Shown here one piece after another: positions 27,055-35,824 of a stretch of 64,000 nucleotides of DNA. The notes under the pieces were generated by a model. The model was not told the DNA's origin and ran no database searches. It saw only the letters and a list, made by a program, of their open reading frames with translations. Every line of letters starts with the position of its first letter. Position 1 is the first letter of the stretch. The stretch is from Pontibacillus marinus BH030004 = DSM 16465 (lineage in GTDB: Bacteria > Bacillota > Bacilli > Bacillales > BH030062), in contig NZ_AULJ01000019.1 in the NCBI RefSeq assembly GCF_000425225.1, forward strand, positions 6,894 through 70,893. The letters run 5' to 3'. The position numbers and the translations under genes are program-made.

Positions 27055-27328
27055 ATTCATCTACTTTTTTGATAACAAAGTGCGCACAACCAAAATTACA
27101 ATATTCTAACAAATAATCATTTAAAGTGCTAATTTTGGTATCAAAAGTTGCTTTTGGGTTTTGATCATCATAAAAGCCACGAAGTCGAAGTTGACCGTAT
27201 CCCCAGTCGCCAACAATAAAATCATATTTACTTAAAATATCACTGAAACGTTCTTCAAATGCTTCTTCTTCAAAGCCGTCTTTTTCATTATGAATTAGAT
27301 CATATTTTTTTCCTTGAATCTCAATCAC
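27053..27328 (-). CDS. yutD: YutD-family protein
   Basis: A 91-residue protein of the YutD family with KYDFIVGDWGYGQLRLRGF in two pieces (about 38-55) and the end LEYCNFGCAHFVIKK (about 73-87, CNFGC). Function unknown. GTG at 27328 was chosen since GAGGTG lies 6 nt upstream; another in-frame GTG at 27337 overlaps that site. Confidence 0.83.
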   Translation of the reverse strand: MIEIQGKKYDLIHNEKDGFEEEAFEERFSDILSKYDFIVGDWGYGQLRLRGFYDDQNPKATFDTKISTLNDYLLEYCNFGCAHFVIKKVDE

Positions 27329-27484
27329 GTCGATCACCTCTTATGCTTCTTCTAGTGTATCATATTTTGGATTTTTTTACTTTTATAATTTTATACTGGA
27401 GAACATTTTCTAGCATGAAGATTTTATTATGACTCAAGCTATAGATGAGGAGAGGAACATTATAATTGCATAGGAGGGTTTCCA

Positions 27485-28165
27485 TTGAACTACAAAAGTT
27501 GGTTAGCAACGACAGCTTTAACAGCGACAATGCTGGTTTCAGGCTGTGCAGGTAATGGTAACGGTAATGAAGGAGCCCTAGACATGGGTGAAAATAATAA
27601 TGGCTACAACAATGTAGGATTTGATCAAGACCAATCATTGAATAGTAGTTATCAGTCACAGAAAGAAGACCGAAACGATGCTCGTACAGACCGATTCGGG
27701 TATGTTCGATATACAAAGGATCAGGTAGGAGATAATGAAGAGGAAATTCGTTACGGTATCATGGACCGTGAGCAGGTATCTGATTTAATTACACGTTATA
27801 TGCTTCAAGGCGAAGGCATTAAAGATGCAGCAACATTAGTGACCGATTCTGAGGTATTAGTTGCTTATACACCTGAAGGTAATATGGATCGTAACCGCGC
27901 AGCAGATATGGCTAAGAAAAATGCGATGTCCGTTGTTCCTCGTTATTATGAGGTTTATGTGTCTGATCAACAGAACATGTATCGTGAGCTTGCAACATTA
28001 AGTAATATGAGGACAGGCGACCGCGAATATCGAGACTCAATTGAATCCGTAATTGATCAAATGAAAAAGTCACCTCAAGGCGAACAAATGTATAACGATG
28101 AAACAAAGTCTAAAAAAGACAAACGTGATGTTGAAAAAGAACAAGGGAACATGATGAACCAGTAA
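27485..28165 (+). CDS. yutC: YutC, YhcN/YlaJ-family sporulation lipoprotein
   Basis: A 226-residue lipoprotein with lipobox VSGC (Cys 21), then an Asn/Gly-rich linker (about 22-60) and a YhcN/YlaJ domain (about 85-190) with DREQVSDLITRYML and MAKKNAMSVVPRYYEVYVS in pieces. The C-terminal tail is highly charged. The family is linked to the forespore inner membrane and germination. The start is TTG with GGAGG 7 nt upstream. A terminator follows. Confidence 0.85.
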   Translation: MNYKSWLATTALTATMLVSGCAGNGNGNEGALDMGENNNGYNNVGFDQDQSLNSSYQSQKEDRNDARTDRFGYVRYTKDQVGDNEEEIRYGIMDREQVSDLITRYMLQGEGIKDAATLVTDSEVLVAYTPEGNMDRNRAADMAKKNAMSVVPRYYEVYVSDQQNMYRELATLSNMRTGDREYRDSIESVIDQMKKSPQGEQMYNDETKSKKDKRDVEKEQGNMMNQ

Positions 28166-28178
28166 CTCTCCTCACACA

Positions 28179-28213
28179 GAGCTTCAAATCATATGGGATT
28201 TGAAGCTCTTTTT
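28179..28213 (+). terminator. yutC terminator
   Basis: AGAGCTTCAAATC / GATTTGAAGCTCT with TTTTTAT. Confidence 0.9.
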
Positions 28214-28317
28214 ATGTTTCCATATCCATTTAAATTTTTAAACATTTACCAATCATGTTTTCAACTATGTTACCGCAAACTACCTAATATAAGAGCTTAT
28301 CGTGGAGGTGAACAACT

Positions 28318-29289
28318 GTGATAAAGAAACTTGGAGGCGTCCTCGTCCTTACCTTATGTTTAATTGTGCCAACAATAACGCAAGCTGAGCCTGAACAAGA
28401 TCCATATAAACAACAAATGGACTTATTTAAAAGTATGGAAACATTAACGCAAATTCCTTGGTATTACTTAGCTGCGATTAATCAATATGAAAAGCATATT
28501 CACAAAACTCATGCCTCGGATGACCTAATCTCTATCACCTTCCCTTCTCCCCTTTGGAATGGGGCTCAATCAATAGAAGATCGGCCATTAACTGTAAGTG
28601 AAATTGAGGTTCTTGGTGGGATTGGAAAAGATGGTGATGGGGATGATGTAGCCGATCGGACAAATGATTATGATATTTTATATACGATGGCTGATTGGAT
28701 CAAACAGTATGGTACATCTAAACAAGACATTAAAATCGCTATCTGGAATTATTATCAACGAGACCTTTCGGTACAAACAATCATGAACACTGCAAAGGTG
28801 TATGAAAAATTTAATACGATAGATCTTCAAAATCGCATGTTTCCAGTTCCTCTATATCATAACTATAGTTATAAAAATACATGGGGAGATGCACGTGGTT
28901 TTGGTGGAAGAAGAATTCATGAAGGCACCGATATATTTGCTAATTATGGGGTTCCTGTTCGAGCAACATCCTATGGGGTTGTTGAGATGAAAGGATGGAA
29001 CCGTTACGGTGGGTGGAGAATTGGTGTACGTGATATCAATAACATCTACCATTATTTTGCTCATTTAAATGGTTTTGAGAAAGGTGTAAAAGTTGGACAA
29101 GTCGTAAAACCCGGAGATGTAATTGGTTATGTAGGGGCCACAGGATACGGTCCACCAGGCACTTCCGGAAAGTTCCCTCCCCACCTCCATTATGGAATGT
29201 ATAGAGATAATGGATACAGTGAATGGTCCTTTGACCCTTATCCTTATTTAAAGAAATGGGAAAAAGAGACACGAAAACTTAAGAAATAA
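28318..29289 (+). CDS. lytH: LytH-like M23 peptidase (sporulation)
   Basis: A 323-residue exported protein: signal peptide (about 1-23, ending AQA-like), an N-terminal helical domain, and a C-terminal M23 domain. Zinc ligands are in RRIHEGTDIF (His and Asp near 199 and 203) and HLHYG (near 290); HYFAHL is also kept. B. subtilis LytH (YunA) is an L-Ala-D-Glu peptidase that trims spore cortex peptidoglycan. The start is GTG with GGAGGTG upstream. Confidence 0.88.
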   Translation: MIKKLGGVLVLTLCLIVPTITQAEPEQDPYKQQMDLFKSMETLTQIPWYYLAAINQYEKHIHKTHASDDLISITFPSPLWNGAQSIEDRPLTVSEIEVLGGIGKDGDGDDVADRTNDYDILYTMADWIKQYGTSKQDIKIAIWNYYQRDLSVQTIMNTAKVYEKFNTIDLQNRMFPVPLYHNYSYKNTWGDARGFGGRRIHEGTDIFANYGVPVRATSYGVVEMKGWNRYGGWRIGVRDINNIYHYFAHLNGFEKGVKVGQVVKPGDVIGYVGATGYGPPGTSGKFPPHLHYGMYRDNGYSEWSFDPYPYLKKWEKETRKLKK

Positions 29290-29290
29290 T

Positions 29291-29327
29291 AAAAAGGATT
29301 GGGTGCTAAGTGCACCCAATCCTTTTA
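29291..29327. terminator. Bidirectional terminator between lytH and metS
   Basis: GGATTGGGTGC / GCACCCAATCC, flanked by A4 and T4. Confidence 0.88.
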
Positions 29328-29330
29328 GAT

Positions 29331-29435
29331 TTATTCCTTACCAGAAGTTTTTACTGCGTTGAAAATACTTGCAGCTAAACCTCCCCAAATTAGTACCATA
29401 CTTAATATCATCATAAAAATCGCGCTACCAGTCAT
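29331..29435 (-). CDS. metS: MetS-type small importer subunit (34 residues)
   Basis: A 34-residue protein starting MTGSAIFMMILSMV and ending KTSGKE, with one hydrophobic span containing LIWGGLAAS. This matches the small subunits that accompany NSS-family methionine/alanine importers (MetPS described in Corynebacterium). Its ATG overlaps the last base of the preceding gene's TAA stop (TAATG), and GGAGG lies 10 nt upstream. It is too short for routine gene finding. Confidence 0.85.
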   Translation of the reverse strand: MTGSAIFMMILSMVLIWGGLAASIFNAVKTSGKE

Positions 29436-30949
29436 TAGCCACTAACCTCCTTGTCTGAGTTAACGGATGTTTGTGCTCCACCTTTCCATTTTAGCTTTGA
29501 GAAGATAGCTGCAACAATAATAACTAATGCTAGTGCACCCATTCCCCAAGGTCCAATTAAGGAAAGGGAATATCCATCTACATATGGAGCTGTAAAGTCA
29601 TTGATCAGTTGTAAGACAATCATGTAACCCAATAGGATAGGTGTAATAATTGTTAAACAAATGGTCCACCAAGACCCTAGGCGGATTTGAGATAATCCAT
29701 TTGCATGGCTTTGAAGTTCTTTAACTTTCTTGATTGCCCAAGCAATAAGAATAACTTCGATTAAACCACCTAAGCCTACACCAACTGTTAGAACATAACG
29801 GTCAACCGCTGTTAAGAAGTGTACTCCACCTTGTGTCGCATAAACTAGAGAAATAAGAGCTGATAATCCTCCACCAAATGCTACAGCTTTTGTACGAGAA
29901 ATGTTGAATTTTTCTTGGAAAGCTGCAATATACGTCTCACAAATAGAAATTAGAGAGGATAATCCTGCTAATACTAGTGAAGCAAAGAATAAGAAACCAA
30001 AGAGTCCATTTAAGAATGGCATCTGATTAATAATTTGTGGGAATATGGCGAATGCAAGACCTACACCATCCCCAGCAAAATCAGCAATTCCAGTACCCGT
30101 AGATACAGCTACGAAACCAATTGCACTGAATACTCCAATACCAGCAAGTAATTCGAAGCCAGAGTTACTTAAACCAGTAATGAAAGCATTATTTGTAATA
30201 TCTGATTTTTTCGGTAAATAACTTGAATACGTAATCATGATCGCAAAACAGATGGATAGGCTAAAGAAAATTTGTGTATAAGCTGCTGTCCATACTGTAG
30301 GATCACCTAATACTGACCAACTTGGTTGGAAGAAGGCATTAAGCCCTTGTGCTGCTCCTTCAAGTGTTACCGCACGAATAACAATAATTAAAAATAAGAC
30401 CACTAACGTTGGAATGAAGATCTTGTTTGCTGCTTCAATTCCTTTTTTAACACCTTTAAATAGAACACTTAATACGACTGCCCAAACAATTAGAAGTGGA
30501 ATGAGTACTCCAGGTACAAAGCTTCCAAATTTACCAGGGTCACCTGCTTGTAAGTAATCCCCCATCAGGAATGCACCTGTTTCGCTACCCCAAGATAAAT
30601 TAAATGCAAACACGGAGTAGGCTATGGCCCAACCGATAATAACGGCATAGTACGTCGATATACCGAATGAGACAAAAACTTGGAACCAACCAACAAATTC
30701 TGACTTTTTATTTAGTCTAGAGAATGTTAAAGGTGCTGAACCACGTAACTTGTGGCCCATGGTGAATTCCATGATTAGGATTGGAATCCCAGCTGTAAAT
30801 AGTGCAATTAAATAAGGTAAGAAGAATGCTCCTCCACCGTTGTCATAAGCAACATATGGGAATCGCCAAATGTTACCTAGACCAATAGCAGAACCAACTG
30901 CCGCCAATATAAATCCGGCGCGTGTTCCCCATTGTGATCGATTTTCCAT
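29435..30949 (-). CDS. NSS-family (SNF) sodium-dependent amino acid importer, MetP-type
   Basis: A 504-residue transporter with about 12 spans. The NSS start WGTRAGFILAAVGSAIGLGN (residues 7-26) holds the sodium and substrate site, followed by IWRFPY. With the small MetS-like gene downstream it fits the MetPS system, which imports methionine and alanine with sodium. It is named here by family to avoid confusion with the ABC permease MetP at 46087-46755. GGGGAGGT precedes the ATG. No SAM riboswitch lies upstream. Confidence 0.88.
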   Translation of the reverse strand: MENRSQWGTRAGFILAAVGSAIGLGNIWRFPYVAYDNGGGAFFLPYLIALFTAGIPILIMEFTMGHKLRGSAPLTFSRLNKKSEFVGWFQVFVSFGISTYYAVIIGWAIAYSVFAFNLSWGSETGAFLMGDYLQAGDPGKFGSFVPGVLIPLLIVWAVVLSVLFKGVKKGIEAANKIFIPTLVVLFLIIVIRAVTLEGAAQGLNAFFQPSWSVLGDPTVWTAAYTQIFFSLSICFAIMITYSSYLPKKSDITNNAFITGLSNSGFELLAGIGVFSAIGFVAVSTGTGIADFAGDGVGLAFAIFPQIINQMPFLNGLFGFLFFASLVLAGLSSLISICETYIAAFQEKFNISRTKAVAFGGGLSALISLVYATQGGVHFLTAVDRYVLTVGVGLGGLIEVILIAWAIKKVKELQSHANGLSQIRLGSWWTICLTIITPILLGYMIVLQLINDFTAPYVDGYSLSLIGPWGMGALALVIIVAAIFSKLKWKGGAQTSVNSDKEVSG

Positions 30950-31235
30950 AGAAAGACCTCCCCTTCACTCTTTCCTCATACTTTGATACAAGCATATGCT
31001 TGACCTTATATGAGAATGTTAAAATTTTCTGATTATTTCTGCTGTTTCAGTATTGATTATAGCGAGTCCAACCATACTTGTAAAGGTAATGTTGCAATTT
31101 TCAGTATTTTCTAATTATGACTTTTGGTCTAGATACTGACATTAGTGGATTTTTGTTTTGATTGGTAAATATGTTCTACCTAATACAACTAGGCGTGATT
31201 TTCTAGATGGAGCTTCTACGTTTCTAAGAAACCAA
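30950..31235. other. Gene-free stretch upstream of the NSS importer
   Basis: AT-rich leader and promoter region of the NSS importer. I see no riboswitch, repeat or small gene in it. Confidence 0.5.
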
Positions 31236-31271
31236 TAAAAAAACCAGCAATCCTATACAGGATTACTGGCT
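31236..31271 (-). terminator. Terminator of the NhaC-family gene
   Basis: CCAG-AATCCT / AGGATT-CTGG with T7 on the minus strand, 8 nt after the stop. Confidence 0.88.
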
Positions 31272-31278
31272 AAAAAAA

Positions 31279-32835
31279 TTATTTTTCTATACTATTTTGT
31301 TTTGGCTGAAACAAAAGAACAACGACAAGTACAATCACTAATGTGACAACTAAAGAGAGTATTGTACTTGTTGTAAATCCAAAGATCACATACCCTACTG
31401 AAGCAGCTAGCGCTCCAATTAATGCATATGGTAGCTGTGTCATAACGTGATCAATATGGTTAGATCCTGCTCCTGTTGAGGACAAGATCGTTGTATCTGA
31501 AATTGGTGAACAATGGTCTCCAAATACACTACCTGCCAATACAGCAGCAAGAGATGGCAAGAACATTGCTACGTCTAATGTAGCAGCAATCTCTCCAGCA
31601 ATCGGTAGCATAATTCCGAATGTTCCCCAAGAAGTTCCTGTTGCAAAAGCCATAAATCCAGCTACGATAAACATCATAAATGGCAAGAATGTTGGACTAA
31701 TATTAGCTTCTTTAACTCGATCTGCTAAATATTCACCAGTTCCCATAGAACCAATAATTGTTCCAATCATCCAAGCTAGAACTAAGATATAAATAGCTGG
31801 TAGCATCGCTTTAATACCTTCAAGAACCACTTTGCCTGTTGAAGACTTCGACCCTTGTAAGAACATATATAGAACCAGTCCGCTTAAAGCAGCAAATAGA
31901 CCACCAAAGAATAAGGAACGGTTTACATTCGTATTTGCAAAGATGCTTAGAATAGATACTTCTTCTTCAGCTGGTGTACCTTGAATACCCGTAATAAACA
32001 TGGTAGTTACTGTAGCCACGATCAACACAAGAATTGGGATGATCAGGTGATAAATTTTACCGCCTTGAGTAGCTTTAAATTCATTATTAAGATCACCTGG
32101 CACTTCTTTACTTGGATCCACTAGCTCACCTGTATTTTGTGCCTTTTCTTCGTGTTTTCTCATAGCACCAATATCAAATTTACGATAAATCGTTAAGAAT
32201 ACTAAGAATATTGAGCCAAACACGTAGAAGTTCATAGGGATCATACGAAGGAAAGCTTCAAGTTCTCCATAACCTGTGATCTCTTGTGCAGCAATAATTG
32301 TCCCAATCAACCCAATAATATAAGCTCCCCAACTAGAGATAGGAGATACAACCGTTATTGGAGCTGATGTTGAGTCAATAATATAGGCTAACTTCGCACG
32401 AGAAACCTTATAACGGTCTGTTAGTGGGCGAGCGACTTGGCCGACAGCTAAGCTGTTGAAATAATCATCAATGAAAATGATAAGACCTAAAATCCCCGGC
32501 ATCGTCTGTGCGCCCTTTCGAGTACGAATACGCTGAATAGCCCACTCTCCAAAAGCAGAGCTTCCTCCTGAAGCTGTCATAAACGCTGTTGTGATACCTA
32601 ACAAAATAAGAAAGCTTAATAACTGAATGCTTCCAAGCTGAAGATCTCCCTCAACATAGAAAATCTGTGAAAAGCTTTTCCATATTTCATTAAATGATGG
32701 CACGATATCAAAGCTATTTAACATAAATGCTCCGACAACAATGCCTGCTCCTAAAGAAAGTAAAACCTGTCTTGTTAGTAACACAAGGACAAGCATAATG
32801 ATTGGTGGAATTAGTGAAAGAATTCCGAATTCCAT
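31279..32835 (-). CDS. NhaC-family antiporter, probable lysine transporter
   Basis: A 518-residue membrane protein with about 12-13 spans and NhaC-family hallmarks: IIFIDDYFNSLAVG (about 119-132), STSAPITVVSPISSW (about 154-168) and GDHCSPISDTTILSS (about 437-451). By homology alone it would be called a Na+/H+ antiporter. A lysine riboswitch and terminator lie in its leader, which in other Bacilli marks the LysW group thought to import lysine. TCAGGAGGG precedes the ATG. Confidence 0.88.
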   Translation of the reverse strand: MEFGILSLIPPIIMLVLVLLTRQVLLSLGAGIVVGAFMLNSFDIVPSFNEIWKSFSQIFYVEGDLQLGSIQLLSFLILLGITTAFMTASGGSSAFGEWAIQRIRTRKGAQTMPGILGLIIFIDDYFNSLAVGQVARPLTDRYKVSRAKLAYIIDSTSAPITVVSPISSWGAYIIGLIGTIIAAQEITGYGELEAFLRMIPMNFYVFGSIFLVFLTIYRKFDIGAMRKHEEKAQNTGELVDPSKEVPGDLNNEFKATQGGKIYHLIIPILVLIVATVTTMFITGIQGTPAEEEVSILSIFANTNVNRSLFFGGLFAALSGLVLYMFLQGSKSSTGKVVLEGIKAMLPAIYILVLAWMIGTIIGSMGTGEYLADRVKEANISPTFLPFMMFIVAGFMAFATGTSWGTFGIMLPIAGEIAATLDVAMFLPSLAAVLAGSVFGDHCSPISDTTILSSTGAGSNHIDHVMTQLPYALIGALAASVGYVIFGFTTSTILSLVVTLVIVLVVVLLFQPKQNSIEK

Positions 32836-32951
32836 TTTGTTCCCTCCTGATGTCTGTAAATAAGTACCTATCCTTTAATAGGATGGCCTGAAGGAACGAT
32901 GGACATGTAGATGCTGTGTACTGAAGTTTTTTTAGAGTTTTTAGAGGAATA

Positions 32952-32997
32952 ATAAAAAAACAGGCAATGATAGAGTCAATAACTATCATTACCTGCT
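32952..32997 (-). terminator. Lysine riboswitch expression-platform terminator
   Basis: GCAGGTAATGATAG / CTATCATTGCCTG with T6, between the aptamer and the NhaC-family gene. Confidence 0.88.
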
Positions 32998-33020
32998 TTT
33001 AAGAAGCAAATAATATTGGT

Positions 33021-33222
33021 TATCCTCCATCTCGATCAGTAGCGCATCATGCAATCCATACGTTCAGATTTGCATGACAGTATATTCTTTATTCAAGAAC
33101 ATACCAGCATAAGTAGGTAGACACCTATTTTATACTTCGGCAAGTAGCCCTTTCCCCCTATGATCCTCGTTGTCATCCTCCCATAGGGTATTCATGCTAA
33201 ATGCACCTCTACCTCATCGATA
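33021..33222 (-). ncRNA. Lysine (L-box) riboswitch
   Basis: Minus-strand aptamer with the conserved blocks in order: GAGGTAGAGGTGC at the 5' end, GGGCTACTTGCCGAAG, TGCTGGT, ACTGTCATGC, and GCGCTACTGA with closing GGAGG at the 3' end. The terminator downstream fits transcriptional shut-off by lysine. It controls the NhaC-family gene, the only gene before the next terminator. Confidence 0.93.
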
Positions 33223-33276
33223 TGATAAGGGTAGATTCGATTCAGTTGTCACGATCATTACTATATCAACATTTCT

Positions 33277-34065
33277 TTAGTTTGGCAAGGATCCAAATGG
33301 AATTTCTACAGAAGGATTTGCACCATTCTCACTATTGTTATAAAAGTCCGGCACATCCCCATGAACAGTGTTTTGAGCAATAGGAATTTCGGTCTCCACT
33401 GTAGTTGTATCCGTGGAAAACGGTAGTAAAATTCTTAAATTTACCTTTACACGCAAAAATAACTGATACATTGTATTATTAATAGGATGATACTTTACTT
33501 TTGCTATAACTTGAGACTCTACGTCCCCAATTGTCGCAAAATGAACAGGAATTTTAGGTCCTAAATTACTTAGCAAAACATTGTTCGTTACTTGCCCTAA
33601 AGGTATTCTTGCAATCTGAGGTTTTTCCAACAATTCTTCCTGTGTTGTACCATTCTCTTGGTCCACATCAATATCTAATGACTCACCTGGTTCGACTGCC
33701 TTTCCTTCTTCTAATCTCTCTAAATATTGTTGAACCCGATAATGGGTTTGGTAGTGTGTTCGATTAATTAATGGCATATTCCATTGAACAGAACGTACAT
33801 AACCATTACTTTCATTTTCATCAATGATGATGATATCTTCATTTAACCCATCTCCTATTTTTTTATTTACCGCTTCAAATATGGCATTCCTTGCAAATTG
33901 ATCTGTCTTAGCCTCAGCAATTTCTAAGAGTTTGGGTTCAAGTCCTTTGTTTATAATCCACAAGCTCAAAAAAGTGCTTATAATAAAAAATACAAAGGTT
34001 ACCATAAATATTTGTCCGGGCGGAGGTGGTGCCATGGGTTTATGTTTTCGTCTAATCTTTTTCAT
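33277..34065 (-). CDS. yunB: Sporulation protein YunB
   Basis: A 262-residue protein with a basic Pro-rich N-terminus (KKIRRKHKPMAPPPPGQ), one span at about 19-39 and a large extracytoplasmic domain. The segments ARNAIFEAVNKKI and VNLRILLPF match YunB, a protein made in the mother cell during sporulation. The biochemical role is unknown. GAGAGGGGG precedes the ATG. It follows the second HD-GYP gene by about 56 nt, on the same strand. Confidence 0.83.
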   Translation of the reverse strand: MKKIRRKHKPMAPPPPGQIFMVTFVFFIISTFLSLWIINKGLEPKLLEIAEAKTDQFARNAIFEAVNKKIGDGLNEDIIIIDENESNGYVRSVQWNMPLINRTHYQTHYRVQQYLERLEEGKAVEPGESLDIDVDQENGTTQEELLEKPQIARIPLGQVTNNVLLSNLGPKIPVHFATIGDVESQVIAKVKYHPINNTMYQLFLRVKVNLRILLPFSTDTTTVETEIPIAQNTVHGDVPDFYNNSENGANPSVEIPFGSLPN

Positions 34066-34121
34066 AAAAAACCCCCTCTCCTAAACTTTATGCAAGTCTA
34101 GGACAGGGTTTGACTAAAAAC

Positions 34122-35225
34122 TTATGCATTTTTACTAAATAAAGTTGTGTCGCATTCTGTGACAATAACATTTAACTCTTGAGACATGTCTATTTCATAA
34201 TATTCCGAGAGTTCCAGACCATCTTCTTCTAGTATGCGAACTACTGGACGGTCACTCACATGTTTGTTTTGACGAGCAACGATCCCTTTACGTCCATCGC
34301 TTAAAACCACTGTTAACCCATTTGGATACGCTGCCACACTTTTTCTAAAGGCTTGTATCATTTTTTGATCAAATAGTGTACCTGCACCTGCATAAAGAAT
34401 CTCTAAACCTTCATGCGGAAGCATTGCATTGCGATAGACTCGATTACTTGTTACTGCATCAAAAACATCAGCAATACCAAGTATTTTAGCATACAAATGA
34501 ATATCTTTTTCCGTTAATCCTCTAGGATACCCTGACCCATCTAATCGCTCATGGTGTTGATAAGCGCAATGAGCTGCTGTTAATGGCACAGTAGGCATTT
34601 TTCGAAGCATGTTAAAGCCTGCTTCTGAATGCTCTTGAATTTGCTTGAATTCCTCGTCTGTTAGCTTCCCTGGCTTCAACAAAACGTCACGAGGTACAAA
34701 AACCTTTCCAACATCATGAAGCATAGCTCCATAACCTAATTCTTCTAGTTTTTTAGATGGAAGCCCTAACTCTGTTCCAAGTGCCAAAGCATAAATAGTG
34801 ACATTCAAGGAATGTGTAAAGATATAATCATCATATGTAAACACATCTGATAAGAGAGAGATCACCTCATTATGATCTTGCACTTCAGATAAGATATGGC
34901 GAACGATATCCACCATTTTTTCTCCAGTCTTATCAAAAATAAATGAATTCGCAACATCATCTGAACCACTCATGGTATCAAATGTATCCTTAATTGTATT
35001 AACAGCTTCTACACGGACTCTGTCTGAGATGGGCGATTTGCTCTCAATATCATTTGTCGCTTCATCTTCTATGTACACATATGTAACCCCAATATCAGTG
35101 AGGCGGTTAATCATTCTTTTCGTAAGAGCCACACCCTCATGAATAAGGATTTGCCCCTTATCATTATAAATAGGTTTTGATAATTCATCACCATCTGCTA
35201 ATGAAAATGTCGATACAAGACGCAT
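34122..35225 (-). CDS. HD-GYP domain protein, canonical (c-di-GMP phosphodiesterase family)
   Basis: A 367-residue protein with the same N-terminal domain as the paralog at 3329-4384 (GDELSKPIYNDKGQILI). The HD motif is MLHDVGKVFVP (HD at 170-171) and the defining loop is DGSGYPRG (229-236) with HH at 224-225. Predicted to hydrolyse cyclic di-GMP, in the cytoplasm, without an attached sensor domain. The ribosome binding site (GGGATG) is weak. Substrate is inferred from family. Confidence 0.85.
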   Translation of the reverse strand: MRLVSTFSLADGDELSKPIYNDKGQILIHEGVALTKRMINRLTDIGVTYVYIEDEATNDIESKSPISDRVRVEAVNTIKDTFDTMSGSDDVANSFIFDKTGEKMVDIVRHILSEVQDHNEVISLLSDVFTYDDYIFTHSLNVTIYALALGTELGLPSKKLEELGYGAMLHDVGKVFVPRDVLLKPGKLTDEEFKQIQEHSEAGFNMLRKMPTVPLTAAHCAYQHHERLDGSGYPRGLTEKDIHLYAKILGIADVFDAVTSNRVYRNAMLPHEGLEILYAGAGTLFDQKMIQAFRKSVAAYPNGLTVVLSDGRKGIVARQNKHVSDRPVVRILEEDGLELSEYYEIDMSQELNVIVTECDTTLFSKNA

Positions 35226-35381
35226 TTCATCCCAACCTAACTTTTACTATGTATTATATTTATTGCTCGGTTCTTGTTTATAAGAAATGCAACTCTTACA
35301 AATACCCTGTTCCTTTATCCCTAAAACTTTTTCACTATAATTCATTCACTAATGTATAATTCTTTCTTTCTATTTAACAGT

Positions 35382-35421
35382 AAAAAGAATCTGTTATGCA
35401 ACCTAAATATAACAGATTCTT
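35382..35421 (-). terminator. yunC terminator
   Basis: AAGAATCTGTTAT / ATAACAGATTCTT with T5 on the minus strand. The rest of 35226-35452 shows nothing else. Confidence 0.88.
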
Positions 35422-35452
35422 AAGATATACGTCATAATTTATGTTTATTGTA

Positions 35453-35773
35453 TCATGATTGTGATGGTTCGTCAGCTATTTTCAGTAAAGCATCTTTTCC
35501 AATCATGCCTTCTTCCCAACCGTATTTTTTCGCCCCTACTGTCACTTTTTCTAACGGAGCTTGGATAAGGTCGTTAATAGTGCGTACACCTACCGCCCTT
35601 GCAGCAACAATATTTCGATCCGCAAGTTTCTCATTTAATAAATCAACGTCTAAAGCACCGCACATGATATATCCCTTTTCATTTGATACAACAAGCAGAT
35701 TGGTTTGAGGAAGTACCACACTTACTGCAGTAAATGGAACTCCCTCAATCATAACTGGTTCAACCGTTACCAC
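35453..35773 (-). CDS. yunC: YunC-family (DUF1805) protein
   Basis: A 106-residue protein matching YunC: VEPVMIEGVPFTAVSV near the N-terminus, GYIMCGALDVDLLNEKLADR in two pieces (about 34-53) and VGVRTINDL. Function unknown. GTG at 35773 gives MVTVEPVMIEG, in line with homologues, and has GGGAG 8 nt upstream; an earlier GTG at 35782 overlaps that site. It is followed by the metallophosphatase gene yunD on the same strand upstream. Confidence 0.85.
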   Translation of the reverse strand: MVTVEPVMIEGVPFTAVSVVLPQTNLLVVSNEKGYIMCGALDVDLLNEKLADRNIVAARAVGVRTINDLIQAPLEKVTVGAKKYGWEEGMIGKDALLKIADEPSQS

Positions 35774-35824
35774 ATAAACCACTCCCTTCTTTCTACAATC
35801 TATGTAGATATGAAGGGAAAGTGA

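Noticed and set aside
30950-31235. SAM or other riboswitch before the NSS importer
   Set aside because: No S-box core motifs or terminator found in the leader.
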